Assembly: GCF_003020585.1 (NCBI RefSeq)
Contig: NZ_PXUE01000002.1
Span: 434,001 to 498,000 of the forward strand
Length of the DNA: 64,000 bases
Source: Chryseobacterium aurantiacum
Lineage (GTDB): Bacteria; Bacteroidota; Bacteroidia; Flavobacteriales; Weeksellaceae
Direction of reading: 5' to 3'
Of the stretch, positions 24,795 through 32,729 are shown in pieces; the first letter of the stretch is position 1; each line of letters opens with the position of its first letter. The position numbers and the translations under genes were made by a program. The notes under the pieces were generated by a model. The model had not been told where the DNA came from. It was given only the letters and a program-made list of their open reading frames with translations, and did not search any database.

Positions 24795-26234
24795 TTAATA
24801 ACCTGGGTTTTGGGTTAAGTTTTGGTTGTTATCTCTCTGTCCTTGCGGAATAGGCCACAACAGCCTGTTTGTATTCAGGTTACCTGCATAAGGAAGAATA
24901 TTCCCACTACCATCTCTCTGTTGGGAAAGGATAGAAATAGCAGTACCTGTTCTTTTCAGGTCAAACCAACGAACTCCTTCAAATGCCAGTTCAAGCTTTC
25001 TTTCTTTAAGCACTTTACTTATTCCGTCAGTTTCAGAAGAAATGGAAACAGGAGAAAGCCCTACCCTTGATCTGATCTGGTTCACATATCCTGCGGCGGC
25101 TGTAAAATTACCTGTCCTTACAGCAGCTTCTGCCTGTAGCAAAATGATATCTGCGTATCGAAGAATATAGAAATTTTGGGTTCCGTCTGTTTTTCTCATT
25201 TTATACATGAAAGGATAGGTATTACTTGGCCAATAATTATCAGACCAGGCTACCGGAGAGAATTTAACAGAAGCATTTTTTCTCTGAATATCCCCCTCAT
25301 CATCAAATGTCTTGACCATATCATTGGAAGGAACATTAAATTTCTTCCAATCTGTACCAAAAAACATAGAAGTTCCCCACGCCCATACACTTCCTGCATT
25401 ACCATTGGCTTCAAAGATAGATTCTGCATTGGCTTCATGGTTTCCATCAAAAAGATGATCATAAACAGGCAGCAGGCTCACACCTGAAATATTGGAGGCA
25501 TATTGTTTTACTTTAGCCCAGTCCGGATTGGGTTTTGATGCATTAGCTTTCGCCAAAAGTCCATAAGCAAGGTTTTTATTGGCTCTGTATTTCTCACTTC
25601 CTACAGGTGCATTAGCCACAGCATTTTCAAGATCGGCAAGAATCATATCATAGGCTTCCTGTCCCGATTTTCTGGCAGGATAAACCTGGCTGTACACCTC
25701 ATCAAAGTTATCTGCATTTACTCCTATCACGGCTTTAGTTACCAGTGGAATATCTCCCCATAATTGTACAGCATGAAAATAATACATTGCCCTCATGATG
25801 GATGCCTCAGCTTTCATTTCGGTTTTTCTGGCTAATGTAAGTGCGGGGTCGTTAATTTCATCTACATAATTAAGGATCATATTACAATCATTGATGAAGC
25901 CGTATATATACTTCCAATCCCTTTCTACATTGGAATTGGTAGCAATAATACGATATTCATCCTGCTGAAAATTTTGTATGTTATCGGCTCCTGCATAGGA
26001 AACATCCGTCTGTGCATCTCCATTCATGAAATAATCCAGCTGCCAGTATTCGTTTCCAAATGCTGAATAAATGGTATTCATTCTGTTTTCCGCATCAGCT
26101 GCCGTTTTCAAAGGATTTATAATAGGAATCCCTTGCTCCGTAATAGGCTCAGTGTCCAAAAAATCATTACAGGAAACTGCAGTAAAAAGAACTGATACTC
26201 CAAATAGGTAATATATTGCTTTATTGATTTTCAT
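24795..26234 (-). CDS. susD: RagB/SusD-family nutrient-binding lipoprotein
   Basis: SusD-like proteins are surface lipoproteins that cap the SusC channel and bind the glycan. The lipobox 'LFTAVSC' (C22) is followed by 'NDFLDTEPITEQG', the classical SusD start. Tetratricopeptide-like helices are seen at 'AEASIMRAMYYFHAVQLWGDIPLV', and the C-terminus holds 'IRSRVGLSP' and 'KERKLELAFEGVRWFDLKRTGTA', the conserved SusD end. Length of 479 aa is normal. It follows susC by 10 nt and precedes the GH30 genes, defining this as a polysaccharide utilisation locus. Confidence 0.96.
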   Translation of the reverse strand: MKINKAIYYLFGVSVLFTAVSCNDFLDTEPITEQGIPIINPLKTAADAENRMNTIYSAFGNEYWQLDYFMNGDAQTDVSYAGADNIQNFQQDEYRIIATNSNVERDWKYIYGFINDCNMILNYVDEINDPALTLARKTEMKAEASIMRAMYYFHAVQLWGDIPLVTKAVIGVNADNFDEVYSQVYPARKSGQEAYDMILADLENAVANAPVGSEKYRANKNLAYGLLAKANASKPNPDWAKVKQYASNISGVSLLPVYDHLFDGNHEANAESIFEANGNAGSVWAWGTSMFFGTDWKKFNVPSNDMVKTFDDEGDIQRKNASVKFSPVAWSDNYWPSNTYPFMYKMRKTDGTQNFYILRYADIILLQAEAAVRTGNFTAAAGYVNQIRSRVGLSPVSISSETDGISKVLKERKLELAFEGVRWFDLKRTGTAISILSQQRDGSGNILPYAGNLNTNRLLWPIPQGQRDNNQNLTQNPGY

Positions 26235-26244
26235 TGTAAATAGT

Positions 26245-29082
26245 TTAAAAATTAGCTTTTAACCCGATGATAAAGGTTCTAACCTGCGGATAAGTACCAT
26301 AATCTATTCCAAAAACAGCTCTCTCTGCACCAGAGGTACCGTTATTAGGACTGAATGCGTTCACTTCTGGATCCATGCCTGAATAATTGGTAATTGTGAA
26401 AAGGTTTTGCCCTGTCACATACACATTCAGCTTGCTTACTCCTTTGAAAGGACTCATAAAATTGTATCCCAGTGTTACTGCTTTCAATTTCAGATAAGAA
26501 CCATCTTCTACAAAACGATCAGAAATAAACTGTGCAGAAGCAGAATTCGCCCTTGGTACATCTGTAATTTGTCCAGCGGTAATCCAACGGTTTAGAACTG
26601 CTGTAGATTGATTTTTATAATCATTCATCATCTCCAGATCAAACCTGGTTGCATTAAAAATATCATTTCCTACTGATCCTGTAATCAGCATATCCAGATA
26701 CCAATTTTTATATTTGAAATTATTGCTAAAACCAAAAGTAAAGTCCGGATTAGGGTTCCCTATATATCTTCTGTCCTCAGGTTTTAAATCTGTATAAGAC
26801 ACTACATTTCCGCTGGCGTTCACATACATTATATCTCCATTATTAGGATTTACTCCTGAAGTTTTGTAACCAAAGAACATCCCTAAAGGCTGTCCTTCTT
26901 CAAATCTAACTAAGGTTCCCATCCCTTCAATATTGGCAGCAGGAATTGTTCTAAGCTCTTTATTAAGGTGTGTTATCTTATTTTTTGTAAATGAAATATT
27001 AAAAGAAGTATTCCATGTAAAATCTTCATTTTTAATATTCATAGTATTTAAAGACAATTCCAGTCCTTTATTTTCAAGGGATCCTATATTTCTATAAATT
27101 CTAAGCTTCTGCGGACCTATATCAAATGGTGCAATTAAGTTATCCGTTTTTCTTTGATAGGCATCAATACTGAATCTGATGCGGTTAGTAAGCAACCCTA
27201 AATCTAAGCCAACGTTAGTATCTGTTGTTGTTTCCCAAGCCAAATCCCCACTATCAGACTGGGAGTTTGTATACACAGGAATTCCATTTGTCCAAAATGG
27301 ATTGTAAAGATTAAAGTGAGAATAAGCTGGAATTGCGGATGCATTACCTGTTTTTCCCCAGCCTCCTCTTAATTTCAATTCACTAATTAGCTTACTGTCT
27401 GCCAAAAAGTTTTCTTTGGAAATCAACCATGAAGCAGAAACTCCTGGAAAGAATCCCCATTTATTTCCCGGGGCCAAAGCTGAGTTTCCATTTTGCCTGA
27501 ACACTCCCATCACAGTATACTTGCCATTAAGAGTATAAAGGGCTCTTCCAAAAAATGAAACCTGTCTCAGAATTTCTTTACGAATATCATAGCTTTGATT
27601 TTTTGCCAGATCATAATTAAAATTAAAAGTATCATTAGGAAAATTATCACCACCATAATACTTGCTCTGAAAGTTTCTTTCATTTATCTGAATACCTCCA
27701 AGCAAAGAGAAGTCATGTATCGATCTCTTCAGGGTGTAATTCAATGTATTTTCAAAATTATATTCCTGGAACTGGGTAAACTCTTGAGAACCAATTCCGA
27801 ATTTTGATCTTCCGTAACTTGTCTGATATCCGTCTGTAAACTTAGTATTTCTAGAATCTGTCATATCAAAAGAAACAGTAGGTTTCCAGGTAAGATCTTT
27901 TAATAGCCTTACCTCAAGTCCCAAATTACTTAGAAACCTCTGAGTAAGTGTTTTATCTTTTCTGGATTGATAAGCTACAGGATTTTCCCATGAGGATTGA
28001 TATGGGTTCGGACCGTATTGTCCTGGTTTATACCCATCTTTTATTGCTCCTGTTACCTGGTCATATATTTCCGGATCTGAAGGGTTCATCTTAACCTGAT
28101 TTCCGTATACAGGAAGAAAAGTTGGTGTATTAAATGCACTTAAAACTACGCCTCCTCTTGCTGTACTCAGATTATCATTAGTATTGGTGAGGTTGGTGAT
28201 AAAATAGTTCACCGTTGAATTTAATTTTAACCATGGAAAGATAACAGCATCCAAATTAATTTTTGCTGATGTCCTTTGAAACCTTGATGGCTTTATGATA
28301 CCGTCAATATCCTGATAACCCAATGCTGCATACGCTTTAACACTTTCATTACCAAAGGCATAATTCACGTTATAGTTTTGATCAAAACCTGTTTGAAAAA
28401 CCTCTTTTGTCCAATCTGTATTAATTCCTGCATAACGAGGATTACTTGCCGTAGAAAGATAATCTCCACCACCATTCAGCTTGATATCTCCTAACAACGA
28501 TCTATACTGGTCCTGATTAAGAACATCAATATTTTTCATGGTTTTAGAAAATCCCCAATACGCATTAAAATTCAATTGAGGTTTCCCAATCTTTCCTCTT
28601 TTAGTCGTAATGATCACAACTCCGGAAGAACCATTAATTCCATAAATTGCTGTAGAAGACGCATCCTTTAGAATCGTCATATCGATAATATCATCCGTAT
28701 TTATCCCGCTGATGTCATTGGTCTGTATCCCATCCACCACGTACAAAGGGCTTACAGATGATGAAATAGAGTTATTGCCCCTAATTTTAACCTCTATCCC
28801 AGCTCCTGGCTTTCCGGAAGCCTGGGTTACATTCACTCCTGCAGCCTGCCCTTGCAATGCTTGCCCCACACTGTAAATAGGCCTATTATCAAAGGCGTCT
28901 GCTTTTACAGTAGAAACAGCACTTGTAAGATTCTGCTTTTTAACCCCCCCATAACCTATCATTACAATTTCTTCTATTTTGTTTTCTTTAGAAACCGTGT
29001 CCTTCTTGGTCTGGGCACTGAAGTTAGCCGTAAAATAGAGGACGGCAATCACTCTTAGGCTTCTCGATATTCTTACATTCAT
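26245..29082 (-). CDS. susC: SusC/RagA-family TonB-dependent outer-membrane transporter
   Basis: This 945-aa TonB-dependent channel imports oligosaccharides with its SusD partner. It has a signal peptide, a TonB box ('KIEEIVMIGYG'), a plug ('ALQGQAAGVNVTQASGKPGAG', 'LKDASSTAIYGINGSSGVVIITTKRG') and a 22-strand barrel ending in 'IIGLKANF'. Most SusC proteins begin with a ~90-residue carboxypeptidase-regulatory-like domain; here the mature protein opens directly at the TonB box, which explains the short length. It is first in the four-gene PUL operon. The promoter region shared with the divergent MFS gene contains a perfect 13-bp palindrome. Confidence 0.95.
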   Translation of the reverse strand: MNVRISRSLRVIAVLYFTANFSAQTKKDTVSKENKIEEIVMIGYGGVKKQNLTSAVSTVKADAFDNRPIYSVGQALQGQAAGVNVTQASGKPGAGIEVKIRGNNSISSSVSPLYVVDGIQTNDISGINTDDIIDMTILKDASSTAIYGINGSSGVVIITTKRGKIGKPQLNFNAYWGFSKTMKNIDVLNQDQYRSLLGDIKLNGGGDYLSTASNPRYAGINTDWTKEVFQTGFDQNYNVNYAFGNESVKAYAALGYQDIDGIIKPSRFQRTSAKINLDAVIFPWLKLNSTVNYFITNLTNTNDNLSTARGGVVLSAFNTPTFLPVYGNQVKMNPSDPEIYDQVTGAIKDGYKPGQYGPNPYQSSWENPVAYQSRKDKTLTQRFLSNLGLEVRLLKDLTWKPTVSFDMTDSRNTKFTDGYQTSYGRSKFGIGSQEFTQFQEYNFENTLNYTLKRSIHDFSLLGGIQINERNFQSKYYGGDNFPNDTFNFNYDLAKNQSYDIRKEILRQVSFFGRALYTLNGKYTVMGVFRQNGNSALAPGNKWGFFPGVSASWLISKENFLADSKLISELKLRGGWGKTGNASAIPAYSHFNLYNPFWTNGIPVYTNSQSDSGDLAWETTTDTNVGLDLGLLTNRIRFSIDAYQRKTDNLIAPFDIGPQKLRIYRNIGSLENKGLELSLNTMNIKNEDFTWNTSFNISFTKNKITHLNKELRTIPAANIEGMGTLVRFEEGQPLGMFFGYKTSGVNPNNGDIMYVNASGNVVSYTDLKPEDRRYIGNPNPDFTFGFSNNFKYKNWYLDMLITGSVGNDIFNATRFDLEMMNDYKNQSTAVLNRWITAGQITDVPRANSASAQFISDRFVEDGSYLKLKAVTLGYNFMSPFKGVSKLNVYVTGQNLFTITNYSGMDPEVNAFSPNNGTSGAERAVFGIDYGTYPQVRTFIIGLKANF

Positions 29083-29102
29083 ATACAGCTATTTGTTTTA
29101 AT

Positions 29103-29115
29103 TCTCAAATTGAGA
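29103..29115. promoter_or_regulatory. Candidate operator between susC and the MFS gene
   Basis: TCTCAA-A-TTGAGA is a perfect palindrome with a one-base centre, 20 nt upstream of the susC start. It would overlap the susC leader or start region and could bind the NUDIX/winged-helix regulator encoded in the same locus. Inference; no second copy was found in the intergenic region. Confidence 0.45.
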
Positions 29116-29201
29116 CAATAAAAATATATTTTTTTTCATTTAATTAACATTAGATTCACAAATATTTTAATTTTTCGTTTATTCCTGAGGGTTAAAAGCC
29201 A

Positions 29202-29209
29202 TATCTTAG
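29202..29209 (+). promoter_or_regulatory. -7-like element for the MFS gene
   Basis: TATCTTAG differs from TAnnTTTG at one position. It lies 51 nt upstream of the MFS start. Confidence 0.35.
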
Positions 29210-29260
29210 CACCAATAAATCATAAAAAACTATAAAAACTTAATAAAGTTAATCCCCGAA

Positions 29261-30454
29261 ATGACCGCCAAGATCTCCCATATTTCCCTTCCGTTAAAAT
29301 TGACTTTCCTTATTTTCTCAATGGTTTTAAACTGTATGGGGCTTATTATTCTACAACTTTCAGAAGCTAATATCACCTATGGAGAACTGGGATTTCTGGA
29401 ATCTTTTAAGGATCTTCCCATTGCTTTTATCTCTCTATTTGCTGTAGGATTCATCAATAAAACCGGTGCAAAAAAGGCGTTAATCTCTGCATTGGCTATT
29501 GTAGGACTATGTTCTTGCCTCCTCCCGTTCATTGCTGATTTTTGGTTTTACAAATTATGGTTTGCCATCATCGGAGCCTGTTTTGCTATTGGTAAAATCT
29601 GTGTATTTGGGATCATTAGGAATAATATTTCGGATGAAAAATCTCTGGCAAAAACTATGAATAGCGTGGAAGCCTCTTTTATGATAGGAATTTTTGTAGT
29701 AAATACCGGTTTTGGATGGTTGATTTCAAGCCAGTATTCTGAGTTCTGGAAATTTGGGTTTCTACTGATCGCCGTTTTATCCGCAGTAACCATATTTCTG
29801 ATTTCAAAGATAGAAATATCCGAGTCAAAACCCTTGGAAAATAAAAGTATCTTCACTGAACTGTCTGGATTTACAACGCCTGTTGTAGCTTTATTTCTGG
29901 GTGTTGCTTTCTTTATTGTGTTTGTAGAACAGGGTTTCAACTCATGGCTGCCCTCCTTTTACAAAAACCACTTAAAGGTTAATTCATTTTTTGCTCTTCA
30001 GGCGACTTCTTTTCTTTCTCTTTTTTCATATGCAGGGAGAACAATTACCGCAAATGTTATTCGCAGGTTTTCATTATCGAGTTACTATATTTCATGTATC
30101 TCTTTAATTATTGTTTTGCTGCTTATTATTTTAGGAATTCAGTATTTTGATTCTGAAGATTCAAAGCTGATCCTTTTCCTATTTCCTGTAATAGGATTGT
30201 TTTTATCGCCACTCTACCCTGTTATCAATTCAAAAATGATCTCACAGGTAGATAAGGAAAAAGTCAATCTGTTCACTTCTCTTATTGTTATTTTCTCTTC
30301 TCTGGGGAGTTCCGTAAGCTCCATTATCATGGCTGTACTCTTCGGAAAACAACTATTAAACTTTTATCCATTATATATTTTATTTTCTGTAATTCTTCTT
30401 TTTGTGATTAGTTTGGTGTATTTTAACGTCTCAAAAAGAATATATAGAAAATAG
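29261..30454 (+). CDS. MFS transporter, probably for sugars
   Basis: The 397-aa protein has 12 predicted transmembrane helices and an MFS-like loop 2 ('GFINKTGAKKALISALA'). The gene is divergent from the SusCD operon and 16 nt ahead of the NUDIX regulator. In Bacteroidota loci with this arrangement, the MFS member usually moves the released mono- or disaccharide across the inner membrane. By position it would carry glucose, gentiobiose or a related product of GH30 action (inference). I cannot assign it to a named subfamily such as FucP or MelB from the sequence alone. Confidence 0.85.
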   Translation: MTAKISHISLPLKLTFLIFSMVLNCMGLIILQLSEANITYGELGFLESFKDLPIAFISLFAVGFINKTGAKKALISALAIVGLCSCLLPFIADFWFYKLWFAIIGACFAIGKICVFGIIRNNISDEKSLAKTMNSVEASFMIGIFVVNTGFGWLISSQYSEFWKFGFLLIAVLSAVTIFLISKIEISESKPLENKSIFTELSGFTTPVVALFLGVAFFIVFVEQGFNSWLPSFYKNHLKVNSFFALQATSFLSLFSYAGRTITANVIRRFSLSSYYISCISLIIVLLLIILGIQYFDSEDSKLILFLFPVIGLFLSPLYPVINSKMISQVDKEKVNLFTSLIVIFSSLGSSVSSIIMAVLFGKQLLNFYPLYILFSVILLFVISLVYFNVSKRIYRK

Positions 30455-30470
30455 TTTTATTTTTACAACC

Positions 30471-31259
30471 ATGAAAACTAAAGACACAAAAAACAAAGAA
30501 ACACTTCGGGAACTTATTGACACAAAGGATTTCGTTGCCCATATCTCTGTTGACTGTACTATATTCGGCTTTCACAATAATATTCTGAAAGTATTGTTAT
30601 TAAAGTATCATGATCTGGATCTATGGTCACTTCCGGGAGGTTTTGTTTTTAATGATGAAGACCTGCGGGAAGCTGCAGAGAGAGTACTTTATGAAAGAAC
30701 GCATCTTCAGAATTTATTTTTAAAGCAATTTCATACATTCGGAAGAATTGACCGTACAGAAAATAATGTACATCAAATCCTGCTTAAAAATAAGGGAATA
30801 GAGGTACCGGAAGATCACTGGATTTTTCAGAGGTTTATTACAGTAGGTTACTGTAGTCTTATTGATTTTTCGATAACAGATACTTTTCCCGACGCCTTTA
30901 ATGAAAGCTGTGAGTGGTTCGAGGTCAGCAAATTGCCCAAGATGGCTTTCGATCATGAGAGGATTATAGAAACCGGTTTAGAATATCTGAGAATGAATAT
31001 CAATACTGAAGTGGCTGCAAGTAATCTTCTTCCTGAGAAATTTACGATGAAGGATCTTCAGGCTCTTTATGAAACTATTTTAGGTCAAAAATTCAGAAGG
31101 AATAACTTCCAGAGAAAAATTTTAAGTCTTAATATTCTGGACAGACTTGAAAAGCTATATGATGGTTCTGCCAACAAGGCTCCTTACTTGTATAAATTTA
31201 AAAGTGAGGTTCACAATGCTACCAACCAGTACCCTATCTCCAATGATGAGGAGGTCTAA
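30471..31259 (+). CDS. NUDIX-domain transcriptional regulator, NrtR type
   Basis: Residues ~20-160 form a NUDIX fold ('WSLPGGFVFNDEDLREAAERVL'). A C-terminal winged-helix region follows at ~175-255 ('FTMKDLQALYETILGQKFRRNNFQRKILSLNIL'), the NrtR arrangement. The NUDIX box is degenerate: at the positions for catalytic Glu72 and Glu76 there are Val and Arg, and the box Gly is His78. It is probably a ligand sensor, not a pyrophosphohydrolase. NrtR relatives in Bacteroidetes regulate sugar loci. The position beside the GH30/SusCD operon makes it the likely local regulator, sensing a sugar or ADP-ribose-type ligand. Confidence 0.9.
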   Translation: MKTKDTKNKETLRELIDTKDFVAHISVDCTIFGFHNNILKVLLLKYHDLDLWSLPGGFVFNDEDLREAAERVLYERTHLQNLFLKQFHTFGRIDRTENNVHQILLKNKGIEVPEDHWIFQRFITVGYCSLIDFSITDTFPDAFNESCEWFEVSKLPKMAFDHERIIETGLEYLRMNINTEVAASNLLPEKFTMKDLQALYETILGQKFRRNNFQRKILSLNILDRLEKLYDGSANKAPYLYKFKSEVHNATNQYPISNDEEV

Positions 31260-31387
31260 AATGTGAAAATTATCTCTTTAACAGAGAAAACCTGAATTAT
31301 CTCTTTGAAAATCAACATTAATATAAGTTTTCAAAAAAATTTTTCAAACACCACGAAAAATGTTATTTTTAACAAAATCAAAAAATC

Positions 31388-32566
31388 ATGTCATATTATC
31401 CTCTTACAAGCATCCCTGATTATTATGGAATTGATGCTTTACTTACTGAAGAACACAAACTGATACGCCAATCTGTAAGAGACTGGGTTGAAAGTTTTGT
31501 AATGCCGCAGATTGATCAGGCAGCCCAAAATCATACAGATCTTCCGGGCTTAATGAGAGAATTGGGGAAAATTGGAGCATTAGGTCCATATATTCCTGTT
31601 GAATATGGCGGTTCCGGATTAGATCAGATTTCTTATGGTCTTATCATGCAGGAATTGGAAAGAGGAGATTCTGCAGTACGTTCTGCTGCCTCTGTACAAA
31701 GTTCTTTGGTGATGTTCCCAATTAATGAGTTTGGATCTGAGGAACAGAAAAAGAAATATCTTCCGAAGCTTGCTGCAGGAGAAATGATTGGTTCTTTTGG
31801 ATTAACTGAACCGAACCACGGTTCTGATCCAGGTTCTATGGAAACTTACTTTAAGGATATGGGAGACCATTATCTTTTGAACGGAGCCAAAATGTGGATC
31901 ACAAACTCTCCTCTTTGCGATATCGCCGTAGTGTGGGCAAAGAATGAGGAAGGAAAAGTGCAGGGATTAATTGTTGAAAGAGGAATGGAAGGCTTCACAA
32001 CTCCGGAAACTCACAATAAATGGAGCTTAAGAGCTTCCAAAACAGGAGAATTGGTATTCAATGATGTAAAGGTTCCGAAAGAAAACCTACTTCCTGGAGT
32101 TACAGGATTAAAAGGACCTTTATCTTGTCTGAATTCTGCAAGATATGGAATTTCATGGGGAGTAATTGGTGCTGCTATAGATTGCCACTGTACTGCCGTT
32201 CAATATGCTAAGGAGAGAAAACAGTTTGGAAAACCAATCGGTTCTTTTCAGCTTCAGCAGAAAAAACTGGCTGAATTCTTAACAGAGATTACAAAGGCTC
32301 AGTTATTATGTCTTCAGTTAGGAAATCTTAAAAATGCACACAAAGCTACGCCTGCACAGATTTCAATGGCTAAGCGTAACAATGTAAAAATGGCGATTGA
32401 TATTGCTAGAGAATCAAGACAGATTCTTGGAGGAATGGGAATCATGGGAGAATTCCCGATGATGAGACATGCTGCCAATTTAGAATCAGTAATTACCTAC
32501 GAGGGAACTCACGATGTTCACTTATTAATTACAGGTTTGGATATCACAGGAATTAACGCTTTTTAA
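31388..32566 (+). CDS. Acyl-CoA dehydrogenase, glutaryl-CoA dehydrogenase-like
   Basis: This 392-aa flavoenzyme oxidises an acyl-CoA at C2-C3. 'GSFGLTEPNHGSDPGSM' and 'WITNSPLCDIAVVWAK' form the FAD/substrate site. The catalytic base is E372 in 'VITYEGTHDVH', the position and context typical of glutaryl-CoA dehydrogenase, as is the C-terminal 'LITGLDITGINAF'. Glutaryl-CoA dehydrogenases also decarboxylate to crotonyl-CoA, in lysine and tryptophan breakdown. No electron-transfer flavoprotein or other catabolic gene is adjacent. It is a monocistronic unit with a clean terminator. Confidence 0.93.
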   Translation: MSYYPLTSIPDYYGIDALLTEEHKLIRQSVRDWVESFVMPQIDQAAQNHTDLPGLMRELGKIGALGPYIPVEYGGSGLDQISYGLIMQELERGDSAVRSAASVQSSLVMFPINEFGSEEQKKKYLPKLAAGEMIGSFGLTEPNHGSDPGSMETYFKDMGDHYLLNGAKMWITNSPLCDIAVVWAKNEEGKVQGLIVERGMEGFTTPETHNKWSLRASKTGELVFNDVKVPKENLLPGVTGLKGPLSCLNSARYGISWGVIGAAIDCHCTAVQYAKERKQFGKPIGSFQLQQKKLAEFLTEITKAQLLCLQLGNLKNAHKATPAQISMAKRNNVKMAIDIARESRQILGGMGIMGEFPMMRHAANLESVITYEGTHDVHLLITGLDITGINAF

Positions 32567-32587
32567 GTAAAGCTAAAAAAATAGATT

Positions 32588-32624
32588 AAAAGAGTCTGAT
32601 CATGAGATCAGGCTCTTTTATTTT
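32588..32624 (+). terminator. Terminator of the acyl-CoA dehydrogenase gene
   Basis: AAAAGAGTCTGATC pairs with GATCAGGCTCTTTT over 14 bp (one G-T pair) around ATGA, followed by ATTTT. Confidence 0.88.
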
Positions 32625-32674
32625 ACTCACATTTCAGAGAATTGATATTCAATGAATAGCTATTGATGTCTTAA

Positions 32675-32682
32675 TATTTTTG
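32675..32682 (+). promoter_or_regulatory. -7 element for the T9SS hydrolase gene
   Basis: TATTTTTG matches TAnnTTTG 47 nt before the start; no -33 TTTG at the right distance. Confidence 0.4.
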
Positions 32683-32729
32683 TGGATTTGATAAAACTAT
32701 TACCTTAATACCACTTAAAAGACAACGAT

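Noticed and set aside
31268-31302. Direct repeat ATTATCTCTTT (two copies) after the NUDIX gene as an operator
   Set aside because: Short, AT-rich, lies after the stop codon and has no symmetry.
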